A DNA stretch of 64,000 nucleotides from Clostridiales bacterium. GTDB taxonomy: Bacteria > Bacillota > Sulfobacillia > RBS10-35. The notes under the pieces were generated by a model. The model saw nothing but the letters and a program-made list of their open reading frames with translations. It was not told the DNA's origin and searched no databases. This document shows, in pieces, positions 30,066-38,966 of the stretch; positions within the stretch are counted from its first letter, which is position 1; each line of letters begins with the position of its first letter. Made by a program: the position numbers and the translations under genes. The stretch lies in the NCBI GenBank assembly GCA_018729555.1, contig JAHHQG010000025.1:62001-126000 (forward strand), given 5' to 3'.

Positions 30066-31399
30066 CCTTTTTGTCGGGAAGGAGAAGGCGCCGGTTGAAG
30101 CCGCGGTCCCGCTTCTGGTGGGCCTTGGGAGGTACCGGTGCCCTTCTGGTGGGTCTGGCGGTGGCCCTGGTCCTCTGGGTCATGGGGGCGGTGACGGAGC
30201 CCCTTCCCGCCGGAGCTGATCGCGGCGATCCGCAGGCTCTGGGCGATCCCGACCAGCGGATCTCCGTCCTCATCCTGGGGTATGACGTGGAGCTGTCGCC
30301 CACGGGGAGGCGTCTCATCGGGCGTTCGGACACCATCATGGTGGCCACCTTCGATCCCCTTTTGAAGCGGGTAGAGGTTCTCTCCGTCCCGAGGGACACC
30401 CGTACCGAGATCCCCGGCAGGGGCCAGGACAAGATCAATGCCGCCACGGCCTATGGGGGAGCCAGCCTGGGGGTGGCCACCTTGAGCCAGTTCCTGGGCG
30501 TTCCCTTTCAGCATTATGTCCTTGTGAGCGTGGAGGGCTTCGCCGATTTGGTGGACATGATCGGGGGCATCGACGTGTACGTGCCCTACGATATGAACTA
30601 CGACGATCCCGCCCAGGACCTTTCCATCCACATCAAGAAGGGGTTTCAGCACCTCAACGGCTATCAGGCCATGGGGTTTGTCCGGGAGCGGTACGGGGAT
30701 CCGGAAGGCGATTTCGGGCGGGTCAAGCGCCAGCAGGCCTTTTTGAAGGCGGTGGCGGAAAAGATGGTCCAGCCGAGCAACTGGAAGAATGTGCCCCAGC
30801 TGGTGAAGGAGGCCCTCAAGCACGTCCGGACCAACCTCACCGTTGATGAGATCCTCACCCTGGCCTCCATCGCGTACGACGCAGGCCCTGACGGCCTGGT
30901 GACCGATACCCTTCCTACCACCGACCTTTGGCTGAAGGGGGTTTCCTACCAGAAGGCCGATCCGAAGACGGTGGCCCTCTACGTCAACCGGTACGTGAGG
31001 GGCATCGACCCGGAGGAAAACAGCCGGATCCGAGTGAGGATCCTTTACCCCGAGGGGCAGGAGAAGGTGGCGGCTTCTCTGGCTGAAGCCCTCCAGACTC
31101 TGGGTTATCCCGTGGTGGATGTTTCCCCGGCCCACGGCGACTACAAACGGCCTACGGCGGTCTTTGCCCAAAGGGATAAGGTGGTGGCGGGACGGGTGAT
31201 GGTGAGGACCCTCCGCTACGTATGGGAGGAGCTCAGTTCCCCATATGATGCCTCCTACCTGGATCGCCCCGACCACGATGTGAAGGGGCCCGATGGCCAA
31301 ATCCTCCCCTGGGATGTGGCCCTTTGGGTCGGCCCGGAGCTGACGGCCGACGATGTCGAGAAGGTTTTCACCTTGCAGCCGGTGGTCAACCGTCGATAA
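30062..31399 (+). CDS. LytR-CpsA-Psr family cell wall ligase
   Basis: A 445-residue membrane-anchored protein with a very basic N-terminus, a transmembrane helix at about 19-42 and an LCP catalytic domain at about 80-240. Conserved LCP features include RSDTIMVATFDP, SVPRDTRTEIPG, DKINAATAYGG and YVRERYGDPEGDFGR-like FVRERYGDPEGDFGR. The C-terminal 100 residues form a LytR_C-type domain (SRIRVRILYPEGQEKVAASLAEALQ in part). These proteins attach teichoic-acid-like polymers or capsule to peptidoglycan outside the membrane. GTG at 30062 overlaps the yqeK stop. The LCP gene between yqeK and rsfS is common in clostridial genomes. Confidence 0.93.
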   Translation: MTFLSGRRRRRLKPRSRFWWALGGTGALLVGLAVALVLWVMGAVTEPLPAGADRGDPQALGDPDQRISVLILGYDVELSPTGRRLIGRSDTIMVATFDPLLKRVEVLSVPRDTRTEIPGRGQDKINAATAYGGASLGVATLSQFLGVPFQHYVLVSVEGFADLVDMIGGIDVYVPYDMNYDDPAQDLSIHIKKGFQHLNGYQAMGFVRERYGDPEGDFGRVKRQQAFLKAVAEKMVQPSNWKNVPQLVKEALKHVRTNLTVDEILTLASIAYDAGPDGLVTDTLPTTDLWLKGVSYQKADPKTVALYVNRYVRGIDPEENSRIRVRILYPEGQEKVAASLAEALQTLGYPVVDVSPAHGDYKRPTAVFAQRDKVVAGRVMVRTLRYVWEELSSPYDASYLDRPDHDVKGPDGQILPWDVALWVGPELTADDVEKVFTLQPVVNRR

Positions 31400-31413
31400 A
31401 AGAGGGGGATGTT

Positions 31414-31767
31414 TTGGTCGCTAAGGATTCCGCCAACGTGATGCGGTTCATCGCCCGGGTAGCTGACGAGAAGAAAGGCCAGCATATCGTGGCGTTGAAC
31501 GTCTCGGAGCTCACCCCCATCACCGACTACCATCTCATCATCAGCGTTGGCAACAGCATTCAAGCCCGGGCCCTCGCCGATGCCATCCTGGAGGCCACCC
31601 AAGAGGAGGGGATCCGCCTCCTGCAGATGGAAGGCTATGAGCAAGGGCGCTGGATCCTCCTGGACTACGGAGACGTGCTGGTGCACATCTTCCTCGAAGA
31701 GGTGCGGGCGTATTACGATCTGGAGCGGCTCTGGGGAGATGCCCCCCGGGAAGCCATCTTGCCCTAG
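31414..31767 (+). CDS. rsfS: Ribosome silencing factor RsfS
   Basis: A 117-residue member of the Iojap/RsfS family that binds L14 and stops subunit joining when nutrients are scarce. Signature segments are IVALNVSELTPITDYHLI and the C-terminal WILLDYGDVLVHIFLEEVRAYYDLERLW (quoted in part: LLDYGDVLVHIF). TTG at 31414 after AGAGGGGG gives the expected length; upstream in-frame starts lie inside the LCP gene. The promoter of tRNA-Ala overlaps the last codons. Confidence 0.94.
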   Translation: MVAKDSANVMRFIARVADEKKGQHIVALNVSELTPITDYHLIISVGNSIQARALADAILEATQEEGIRLLQMEGYEQGRWILLDYGDVLVHIFLEEVRAYYDLERLWGDAPREAILP

Positions 31768-31788
31768 AAAGGGTTTCTGTTCTATAAT
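31759..31788 (+). promoter_or_regulatory. Promoter of tRNA-Ala
   Basis: TTGCCC at 31759-31764, an 18-bp spacer and a perfect TATAAT at 31783-31788, 22 bp before the tRNA. The -35 lies within the last three codons of rsfS. The same TTGCCC/18/TATAAT layout is used before hppA. Confidence 0.75.
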
Positions 31789-31809
31789 GAGCCTCGCGCA
31801 GATTTGTGT

Positions 31810-31885
31810 GGGGGTATAGCTCAGCTGGGAGAGCGCGTGAATGGCATTCACGAGGCCAGGGGTTCGAATCCCCTTACCTCCACCA
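31810..31885 (+). tRNA. tRNA-Ala (anticodon GGC)
   Basis: A full 76-nt cloverleaf: acceptor arm GGGGGTA pairing with TACCTCC including the G3:U70 wobble pair that marks alanine tRNAs, D-loop AGCTCAGCTGGGAGAGC, anticodon stem CGTGA/TCACG with loop ATGGCAT (anticodon GGC), T-arm GGGGTTCGAATCCCC, discriminator A and an encoded CCA end. It has its own promoter and terminator and is a single-gene transcript. Confidence 0.98.
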
Positions 31886-31903
31886 AAATTTCTCCTCACG
31901 GGA

Positions 31904-31929
31904 GCCTCGCCCTTGCGGCGGGGCTTTTT
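31904..31929 (+). terminator. Intrinsic terminator of tRNA-Ala
   Basis: Stem GCCTCGCC / GGCGGGGC with a CTTGC loop followed by TTTTT, 18 bp after the tRNA CCA end. Confidence 0.85.
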
Positions 31930-32154
31930 GGTCCTTCTACCGGTCGGCGAGGCCCTCTTCCACCGGATGGGGGCGGCCCTGATCCCTCCAAAAGACGCTT
32001 TTCCTGCGGGAGGTACAGCTGCCACCGTTCAATCGAAGGTTCGGATGCTCCCCACCTCCGAGGACCAAGGCTGACGGCCCCCTACGCCCGGTTTCGACAC
32101 GAGGGCCGCTTCGGAAAAGGGTCTTGAATCCATGAAGATGGCGGCCATTTTCCC
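31930..32154. other. Non-coding stretch, nothing recognised
   Basis: Together with the nadD fragment this makes a gap of about 305 bp between the tRNA terminator and the convergent binding-protein gene. Only unconvincing short frames are present; the minus-strand frame 32194-31937 that runs through it begins inside the nadD fragment and shows no family features in its remainder. It may be the debris of a past insertion next to the tRNA. Confidence 0.5.
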
Positions 32155-32220
32155 GGGCGTGGCGGGCGGCATCGGCCGCCACTAGGTGCCCCACGTGGAT
32201 GGGATCGAAGGTACCCCCCA
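32155..32220 (-). pseudogene. nadD: Inverted 66-bp copy of the nadD 5' region
   Basis: On the minus strand this segment is identical to nadD bases 28875-28940 except for one synonymous change (CTG to CTA). It codes LGGTFDPIHVGHLVAADAAR in frame, starting just after the nucleotidyltransferase initiator region. Before it, the sequence between the stop of the binding-protein gene and the copy could be read VKAAPRLGGT, loosely like the nadD start; after it similarity fades quickly. No start codon or complete domain is present, so it cannot make an enzyme. The near identity implies recent duplication or gene conversion. Confidence 0.85.
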
Positions 32221-32234
32221 GTCTTGGCGCAGCT

Positions 32235-33797
32235 TTAACGATCCAGGTAGAGGGTGTCGAAGCGGGTCACGGAGGGGCTGTGGACGTAGCCTTTGAGGCG
32301 GGTGCTGACGGCCGCCACCTTCACCTCATCGTACAGGGGGATGAACCACGCCAGCTCCTGCACCCGCAAAAGCACCTTTTCGTAAATTTCTTTTCGCCGG
32401 GCGGGATCGGAAGTCTGAAGGGCTTCTTTCAGCCAGGCATCCACCAGGGGATCGGAGTAGTCGGAGTAGTTGAGGCGGCCGCCGGTTTCCACCAGGGGAT
32501 TTAGGAAGAGGGCCGGTTCCGGGCTTTCCTGGTCGGTCCCGATGAGGACCAAGTCGAAACGGCGGGCCCGGTATTCCTCCAGAAAGGTGGGCCACTCCAA
32601 TACCTTCAGGTTGACTTGAAAGCCCACCTCCTCCAGGGACTTTTTCACCGCTTCCGCGATCTCCTTGTCGGCCAGGTACCGACCGCTGGGGGCAAGGAAG
32701 GTGATGGAAAGGAGCTGGCCGTCCTTTTCCCGTATGCCCTGGGAGTTTAGGGTCCACCCGGCTTCCTCCAGGAGCTCCATGGCTTTTGGAGGATCGTAGG
32801 CATATGGGGAGAGATGCTCCGGATAAGCCCAGGAGCTCCTGGGGAGGATGGCTGCCGGGTTATAGCTCCCCAGCTCCCCTACCAGGCTCTCCACGATGGC
32901 CTTTCCCGGAACGGCATAGTTCATGGCCTGGCGGAGGCGGATGTCGGAGAGGGGCTCTTTCGTCCCGTGGAGGCGGAGGTACCGGGTGCGGTAGGCTGGA
33001 GTGAGGAACACCTGGATGTGGGGGTTGGCCTGCAAGCGGTGGATGTCCTCCGGGTGGACCCTGGTGGCCATGTGGATGCCCCCTGTTTCCAGCTCGATGA
33101 CCTGGGTGTTGGCATCGGGGATGGGGCGGAAGATCAGGGTGTCCAATCGGGCTTTTTGGCCCCAATAATGGGGGTTCTTTTTGAGGACGATCTGCTGCCC
33201 CGGGACCCACTCGGCAAAGATGAAGGGGCCTGTCCCCACCGGGTGGAGGGCGGCATCTTTCGCGCCCAGGGTTTCGAAGTTTTGCCGCGAGGTGATGAGA
33301 CCTGCGTTGGAGAGGAGGATCAGCTCCAGGAAGGCGGCGTTGGGGGATTTCAGGTGGAACACCACCTGGTCCTCTGCCGGCACCTCCACCCCTTCCAGGA
33401 CATCCTGCCATTGCTTCCGGAACCGGATGGGCGCGTCGGGATCGAAGAGGACCCGATGGAATTGCCATTTGACCCCATCTCCATCGAAATCGCTCCCGTC
33501 GTGAAACTTCACCCCCCTGCGAAGCTGAAAGGTCCACGTGAGGCCATCGGGGGATACCGTCCAGCTCTCCGCCAGCGCGGGAAGGATTTCGCCCGTCTCC
33601 TCCCGCCGGACTAAACTCTCGAAAATAGCGCTTTCCACCGTGAGGGAGGGTGCATCCTGGGTGTCGAGGGGGTCCAAGGTCGTGATATCCTGCGGTAGGG
33701 CGACGGTGACCTCCTGAGGAATCGCCTCTGGGGCTGGGCCGTTGCAGGCCGAGAGGAGAACCAGGAAGGGCAAGAGAAACAGCCATCGCCAGGCCAC
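32235..33797 (-). CDS. ABC transporter substrate-binding lipoprotein, family 5 (peptide/nickel type)
   Basis: A 520-residue extracytoplasmic binding protein. The signal peptide ends in a lipobox LLSAC with lipidated C18. Family 5 landmarks follow: DITTLDPLDTQDAPS, ALAESWTVSPDGLTWTFQLRRGVKFHDG (in part) and HPVGTGPFIFAEW. The substrate is probably a peptide or similar solute but cannot be told. No permease or ATPase genes are adjacent, so it is an orphan that must work with components encoded elsewhere. GTG at 33797 has AAAGGAG at suitable distance. It is transcribed towards the tRNA gene. Confidence 0.92.
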   Translation of the reverse strand: MAWRWLFLLPFLVLLSACNGPAPEAIPQEVTVALPQDITTLDPLDTQDAPSLTVESAIFESLVRREETGEILPALAESWTVSPDGLTWTFQLRRGVKFHDGSDFDGDGVKWQFHRVLFDPDAPIRFRKQWQDVLEGVEVPAEDQVVFHLKSPNAAFLELILLSNAGLITSRQNFETLGAKDAALHPVGTGPFIFAEWVPGQQIVLKKNPHYWGQKARLDTLIFRPIPDANTQVIELETGGIHMATRVHPEDIHRLQANPHIQVFLTPAYRTRYLRLHGTKEPLSDIRLRQAMNYAVPGKAIVESLVGELGSYNPAAILPRSSWAYPEHLSPYAYDPPKAMELLEEAGWTLNSQGIREKDGQLLSITFLAPSGRYLADKEIAEAVKKSLEEVGFQVNLKVLEWPTFLEEYRARRFDLVLIGTDQESPEPALFLNPLVETGGRLNYSDYSDPLVDAWLKEALQTSDPARRKEIYEKVLLRVQELAWFIPLYDEVKVAAVSTRLKGYVHSPSVTRFDTLYLDR

Positions 33798-34055
33798 CGG
33801 AAGGCTCCTTTCCCTTGAGAGCTGGCTTTAAGAGGAACTTATCCGCTGAACGAAAGGTCAAGGAGGGCCCATCGGGACCCTTCCCGCCGGGCCAAAGGTT
33901 CCCTTCTGCTTCCGCCCTATGGACCCTTTCCTGCGGCCAGACGGCCGACAGTTGTTAGCCGAAGAACCGTCAGAACCAGGACCTTTGCCGCATGACCTCC
34001 CTTGGGGGGCATGGTAGATTGCACATGCCTAGATCTTTCCAAAAGGAGGTGAACC

Positions 34056-35231
34056 ATGCGGTCCCCCAGGGCGCAGCTCGTCCTCCAGTCCTTGGGATTT
34101 ATCAGCGGGTTTATCATCTGGGTGCTGCTGGCGGCCCTTTTGCCTTTCATCAAGGAAGACATCCCTCTGACTGCCGCTCAGGCTACCTGGGTGGCGGCCA
34201 TCCCCGTCATCCTGGGCTCGGTGATGCGAATCCCTTTAGGCTACCTCACCAGCCTTTACGGGGCTCGGCTGGTCTTCATGGGATCTTTTCTCTTCAGTGT
34301 CCTCCCCATCTGGATCTTGGCCCGGGCGGGGAGTTTTTTCGACCTGGTTGTAGGAGGTTTTTTCCTCGGGGTGGCGGGAGCCGTTTTCGCCATCGGCGTC
34401 ACCTCTCTTCCCCGGTATTTTCCGCCCTCTCAGCAGGGGCTGGCCAACGGTATCTACGGGATGGGCAACGTGGGGACGGCCATCACCACCTTCTTCGCCC
34501 CGATGCTGGCCGTCCACTGGGGCTGGCGCACCACCATCCTCAGCACCCTTAGCCTGGTGGCCCTGATGGTCCTGGCCTTCATCTTCCTGGGAGATGCCAG
34601 AGAGGCGCGGAGCCCCATGTCCCTGGCGGAGGGCTTTAAGGCCCTTTATCGGCGGGCCCTCCTCTGGCTCTACAGCCTGTTCTACTTCGTCACCTTCGGT
34701 TCCTTCGTTGCCTTCACTGTCTACCTCACCAACTTCCTGGTGGGGGAGTACGGCCTCGACAAAGTGGATGCCGGCTGGCGTACCGCCGGGTTTATCGCCC
34801 TTGCCACCCTGGCCCGTCCCATCGGCGGGTGGCTCTCCGATCTCAGGAACCCCTACGTGGTTCTGTCCTTTTCTTTTGGTGGTTTGGCCCTGGCAGGCGT
34901 CCTTCTCTCCTTCGCCCAGGAGATCATCCTCTTTTCAGCGGGTGCCCTTCTGGTGGCGGCAGCGGCGGGCCTCGGGAACGGTGCCGTCTTTAAGCTGGTT
35001 CCCCACTCCTTTAAGGGGCCCTACTTGGGGCTGGTGAATGGGGTCGTCGGAATGTTCGGGGGGCTAGGCGGCTTTTTCCCTCCCCTCGTTCTGACCTACG
35101 TAAAGCTTCTGACGGGTCAGTACGCTATCGGCTTCATGGCCCTCTCGGTCTTCGCCGTGGCAAACTTTGTCCTGACCCTGTGGCTTTGGTTCGGCACCCG
35201 GGCCCTCGTGGAGGAGGAAAAGGTCACCTGA
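34056..35231 (+). CDS. narK: NarK-type nitrate/nitrite MFS transporter
   Basis: A 391-residue major facilitator with 12 predicted helices. It carries the NNP-family landmarks: substrate-binding Arg in helix 2 (GSVMRIPLGYL), a Gly-rich motif GIYGMGNVGTAITTFFAP and the second signature GLGNGAVFKLVP, plus a second Arg in ARPIGGWLSD. It would import nitrate or exchange it for nitrite for the cytoplasmic NarG site. ATG at 34056 follows a perfect AAGGAGGTG site. It stands 57 bp before narG and probably heads the nar transcript. The 258-bp gap upstream, shared with the divergent binding-protein gene, shows no clear promoter or FNR-type site by eye. Confidence 0.93.
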   Translation: MRSPRAQLVLQSLGFISGFIIWVLLAALLPFIKEDIPLTAAQATWVAAIPVILGSVMRIPLGYLTSLYGARLVFMGSFLFSVLPIWILARAGSFFDLVVGGFFLGVAGAVFAIGVTSLPRYFPPSQQGLANGIYGMGNVGTAITTFFAPMLAVHWGWRTTILSTLSLVALMVLAFIFLGDAREARSPMSLAEGFKALYRRALLWLYSLFYFVTFGSFVAFTVYLTNFLVGEYGLDKVDAGWRTAGFIALATLARPIGGWLSDLRNPYVVLSFSFGGLALAGVLLSFAQEIILFSAGALLVAAAAGLGNGAVFKLVPHSFKGPYLGLVNGVVGMFGGLGGFFPPLVLTYVKLLTGQYAIGFMALSVFAVANFVLTLWLWFGTRALVEEEKVT

Positions 35232-35288
35232 AGGGCCAAGAAGACGAAAAAGGTCCACACGTTTCGACAGCCCAGGTCGGAGGTGATG

Positions 35289-38200
35289 ATGGTGGCGGAG
35301 TCAGAAGTCATGAAGCGTCTTACCCGTTCCCTCGCTTACTTCCGACGGGGTGAGCGGTATGGCGGAGGCTGGCAAGAGCTCAACCCCAGGGATCGGGAAT
35401 GGGAGGACACCTATCGGCAGCGCTGGGCCCACGACCGGGTCGTGCGCACCACCCACGGCGTCAACTGCACGGGATCCTGCAGCTGGATGGTCCACGTCAA
35501 GGGAGGGATCGTCACCTTTGAGACCCAGGCGGTGGATTATCCCTCCAATGGCCCCGATGCACCGGAATACGAGCCCAGGGGGTGCCCCCGGGGGGCCAGC
35601 TTCTCCTGGTACATCTACAGCCCCCTGCGGGTGAAGCATCCGTACATCCGTCGCGCTCTGCTGGAACCTTGGCGGGAGTTGCGGGAGAAAGGGCTGGACC
35701 CCGTGGAGGCGTTTGCGGCCCTCATGGCCGACGAAGAAAGGGTTCGCCGGTACAAGGGGGCCCGGGGAAAAGGAGGGTTTGTCCGGGCCAGCTGGGAGGA
35801 AGCCGAAGAGCTGGTGGCGGCGGCCACCGTGTATACCATCAAAACCTATGGGCCCGACCGTCTGGCGGGCTTTACCCCCATCCCCGCCATGTCCATGGTG
35901 AGCTATGCCGCCGGCAGCCGCTTGCTCACCCTCCTGGGCGGCGTCATGGTGAGCTTTTATGACTGGTACTGCGACCTCCCGACGGCATCGCCGGAGATCT
36001 GGGGCGAGCAGACGGACGTGCCGGAAAGCGCCGATTGGTACAACAGCGGATACATCCTGGTGTGGGGGACCAATCCCCCCATGACCCGCACGCCCGATGC
36101 TCACTTCCTGGCAGAAGCCCGTTACCGAGGAGCCCGGGTGGTGAGCATCAGCCCCGACTATGCCGAGAGCACCAAGTTTGCCGATGAATGGCTTCCCGTC
36201 GCTCCCGGACAAGACGGCGCGTTGGCCATGGCCATGACCCATGTAGTCCTGAAGGAATACTACGGCGACGAGATCGAGCCTCAGTTTGCCCAGTACGTCA
36301 AGCAGTACACCGACCTTCCCTTCCTGGTGATCATGAGAAAGGTGGACGACGGCCGTTATGCGCCCCACCGCTTTCTCCGGGCCAGCGATCTGGGCATCGA
36401 CACGGAACATGCCCAATGGAAGCTGGCGGTCCACAACCGCCTGACAGATCGCCTGGCCATTCCCAAGGGTAGCTTGGGGTACCGCTGGGGCGAGCAAGGC
36501 CGCTGGAGCCTGGAGTTGGAGGACGGGGAAACGGGGGAGCCCATCGATCCGACCCTCACCTTTCTCCATCACCCGGAAAAGCGGGTGATCCCCGCCCTCT
36601 TTCCCATCTTCGAATCTGAGGGCTCGTACACAGTGGAGCGGGGGATCCCGGCTATCCCGGTGGAGGCAGGGGAGGAAACCCTCCTCGTGACCACCGTCCT
36701 GGACCTCATGCTGGCCAATGCGGGAGTCTCCCGGGGCCTTCCTGGAGATTATCCGAAGGACTACGACGATCCCAAACCTTACACCCCGGGATGGCAGGAA
36801 GCCATAACAGGGGTGAAGCGGGAACAGGTCATCTCGGTCGCCCGGGGTTTTGCCGAAAATGCCCTCAGGACCGGCGGCCGCTCCATGATCCTGATGGGAC
36901 CGGGGGTCAATCACTGGTTCCACCAGGATGCCGCCTACCGGGCTATGCTGAACTTGGTGCTCCTTTGCGGGTGCCAGGGGAAGAACGGCGGCGGTTGGGC
37001 CCATTACGTGGGGCAGGAGAAGGTGCGGCCTTTGGAAGGCTGGCAGACGGTGGCCTTCGCCCGGGATTGGGGGATCCCGCCCCGGTTGCAGAACGGCACC
37101 TCCTTCTGGTACTTTGCCACCGGCCAATATCGCTACGAAGAGACCCCTGTCGACCTTTTGACTTCGCCCCTCGCCTCATCGGACGTCCCAAAGACGGTGG
37201 CCGATTTCAACATCATCGCGGCCCGTCTGGGATGGCTCCCCAGCTATCCCCAGTGGAACGCCAATCCCCTCGACCTGGCGGAAGGGGAGGAGCCCGTCCA
37301 GAACCTTTTGCAAAAGATCCGGGAAGGGGAGCTCAAGTTCGCCATCGAAGATCCCGACCATCCCGCCAACTTCACCCGCATCCTCTTCGTGTGGAGGGCC
37401 AATCCCCTGACCTCCAGCGGTAAGGGGCAGGAGTATTTCCTCCGCCATCTTCTCGGGACAGGGTCGGGGGTCCTAGCAGAAGAAGAAGCCACCCTTCGTC
37501 CCCAAGAGATGGTCTGGCGCGAAAAAGCCGCCCAAGGAAAGCTGGATCTTCTGGTGACCTTGGACTTCCGCATGTCGGGCACCGCCCTCTACTCTGACGT
37601 GGTCCTTCCCGCCGCCACCTGGTACGAAAAGGACGATCTCAGCACCACCGACCTCCACCCTTTCATCCACCCCTTCAACCCTGCCGTGGCTCCCCCTTGG
37701 GAAGCCCGGAGCGACTGGGACATCTTCAAGGCCCTGGCCCGCAAAATCTCCGAGCTGGGAAAGGTCCACCTCGGGGTCCGCAAGGATCTGGTGGCCACTC
37801 CCCTCGCCCATGACACCCCCCAGGAGATGGCCCAGCCTCTGGGAACAGTCAGAGATTGGAAGAAGGGGGAGGGAGAACCTGTGCCGGGGAAGACCTTTCC
37901 CCAGCTCACCGTGGTGGAGCGGGACTACGGGGCCATCTACCACCGGTTTGTGGCGCTGGGGCCCCGGGTGAAGGACGAGCGCGGAGTGGGGGCCAAAGGG
38001 GTGGCCTGGTCGGCGGAAGAGGAATACCGCTACCTGCAGCGGCTCCTCGGGACCCATGAGGAAGGCCCCGTGGCGGGGGCGCCCCGCTTGGAGCACGGCC
38101 GCCAAGCGGCAGAGGCCATCCTCACCCTGTCGAGCGCCACCAACGGCAAAGTGGCCGTCCGCGGATGGAGGGTCCTGGAGCGAAGGACGGGAAGGCCCCT

Positions 38201-38966
38201 GGCGGACCTGGCGGAAGGCCGGGCCCATGAACATTTCAACATGGCGGACCTCACGGCCCAGCCCCGGAAGACCATCACTGCGCCGGTCTGGAGCGGCATC
38301 GAAGAAGCAGAGCGGCGGTATACCGCGTTTGCCGTGAACGTGGAGCGCCTGGTTCCCTGGAGGACCCTCTCGGGCCGCCAGCACTTCTACCTGGACCACC
38401 AGTGGTTCCTCGATTTCGGCGAGCATCTACCGGTGTACCGGCCGCCCCTCCCCCTGAAGGTTTTCCAGACGGAGGGGGAAAGGGCCAAAGTCGGAGATGG
38501 CCAGCCGTCCCTGGTCCTCCGGTACCTCACTCCCCACGGGAAGTGGAACATCCACAGCACCTACTACGACAACGAACGGATGTTGACCCTCTTCCGAGGC
38601 GGGCCCAACGTGTGGCTCAGCGTGGAGGACGCCGAGGCCCTTGGGGTCAAGGACAATGACTGGCTGGAGCTCATCAGCCGGAACGGCGTCTTCATGGCCC
38701 GGGCGGTGGTAAGCCACCGGCTGCCCAAAGGTGTCTGTTACTCGTACCACGTCCAGGATCGGACGGTGCACGTGCCCGTTAGCCCCATCACCAAGGAGCG
38801 GTCCGGAGGCCACAACAGTGTCACCAAGATCCACATGAAGCCGACTCACATGGTAGGGGGATACGCCCAGCTTAGCTACGCCTTTAACTATTGGGGGCCG
38901 GTAGGCACCCAGCGGGATGAAGTGGTCATGGTGCGGAAGGCCGCGCAGAAAGGAGGGGTGTGGTGA
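35289..38966 (+). CDS. narG: Respiratory nitrate reductase alpha subunit
   Basis: The 1225-residue catalytic subunit with bis-MGD and an [4Fe-4S] cluster (FS0), bound on the cytoplasmic side. Cluster ligands are H56, C60, C64 and C99 (THGVNCTGSC and PRGCPRG). The molybdenum ligand Asp lies in YCDLPTASPEIWGEQTD, the same segment as D222 of E. coli NarG. The C-terminus has KIHMKPTHMVGGYAQLSY, typical of NarG. Of the starts GTG 35283, ATG 35286 and ATG 35289, the last has the best spacing to GGAGG. The frame ends at the narH start. Confidence 0.98.
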   Translation: MVAESEVMKRLTRSLAYFRRGERYGGGWQELNPRDREWEDTYRQRWAHDRVVRTTHGVNCTGSCSWMVHVKGGIVTFETQAVDYPSNGPDAPEYEPRGCPRGASFSWYIYSPLRVKHPYIRRALLEPWRELREKGLDPVEAFAALMADEERVRRYKGARGKGGFVRASWEEAEELVAAATVYTIKTYGPDRLAGFTPIPAMSMVSYAAGSRLLTLLGGVMVSFYDWYCDLPTASPEIWGEQTDVPESADWYNSGYILVWGTNPPMTRTPDAHFLAEARYRGARVVSISPDYAESTKFADEWLPVAPGQDGALAMAMTHVVLKEYYGDEIEPQFAQYVKQYTDLPFLVIMRKVDDGRYAPHRFLRASDLGIDTEHAQWKLAVHNRLTDRLAIPKGSLGYRWGEQGRWSLELEDGETGEPIDPTLTFLHHPEKRVIPALFPIFESEGSYTVERGIPAIPVEAGEETLLVTTVLDLMLANAGVSRGLPGDYPKDYDDPKPYTPGWQEAITGVKREQVISVARGFAENALRTGGRSMILMGPGVNHWFHQDAAYRAMLNLVLLCGCQGKNGGGWAHYVGQEKVRPLEGWQTVAFARDWGIPPRLQNGTSFWYFATGQYRYEETPVDLLTSPLASSDVPKTVADFNIIAARLGWLPSYPQWNANPLDLAEGEEPVQNLLQKIREGELKFAIEDPDHPANFTRILFVWRANPLTSSGKGQEYFLRHLLGTGSGVLAEEEATLRPQEMVWREKAAQGKLDLLVTLDFRMSGTALYSDVVLPAATWYEKDDLSTTDLHPFIHPFNPAVAPPWEARSDWDIFKALARKISELGKVHLGVRKDLVATPLAHDTPQEMAQPLGTVRDWKKGEGEPVPGKTFPQLTVVERDYGAIYHRFVALGPRVKDERGVGAKGVAWSAEEEYRYLQRLLGTHEEGPVAGAPRLEHGRQAAEAILTLSSATNGKVAVRGWRVLERRTGRPLADLAEGRAHEHFNMADLTAQPRKTITAPVWSGIEEAERRYTAFAVNVERLVPWRTLSGRQHFYLDHQWFLDFGEHLPVYRPPLPLKVFQTEGERAKVGDGQPSLVLRYLTPHGKWNIHSTYYDNERMLTLFRGGPNVWLSVEDAEALGVKDNDWLELISRNGVFMARAVVSHRLPKGVCYSYHVQDRTVHVPVSPITKERSGGHNSVTKIHMKPTHMVGGYAQLSYAFNYWGPVGTQRDEVVMVRKAAQKGGVW

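Noticed and set aside
31937-32194. Minus-strand 85-codon frame containing the nadD copy
   Set aside because: Only the first 20 or so residues match NadD; the rest has no recognisable features and there is no ribosome-binding site.
33798-34055. FNR-type or other anaerobic regulator site before narK
   Set aside because: No TTGAT-N4-ATCAA-like palindrome or convincing -35/-10 pair could be seen; only a good ribosome-binding site precedes narK.
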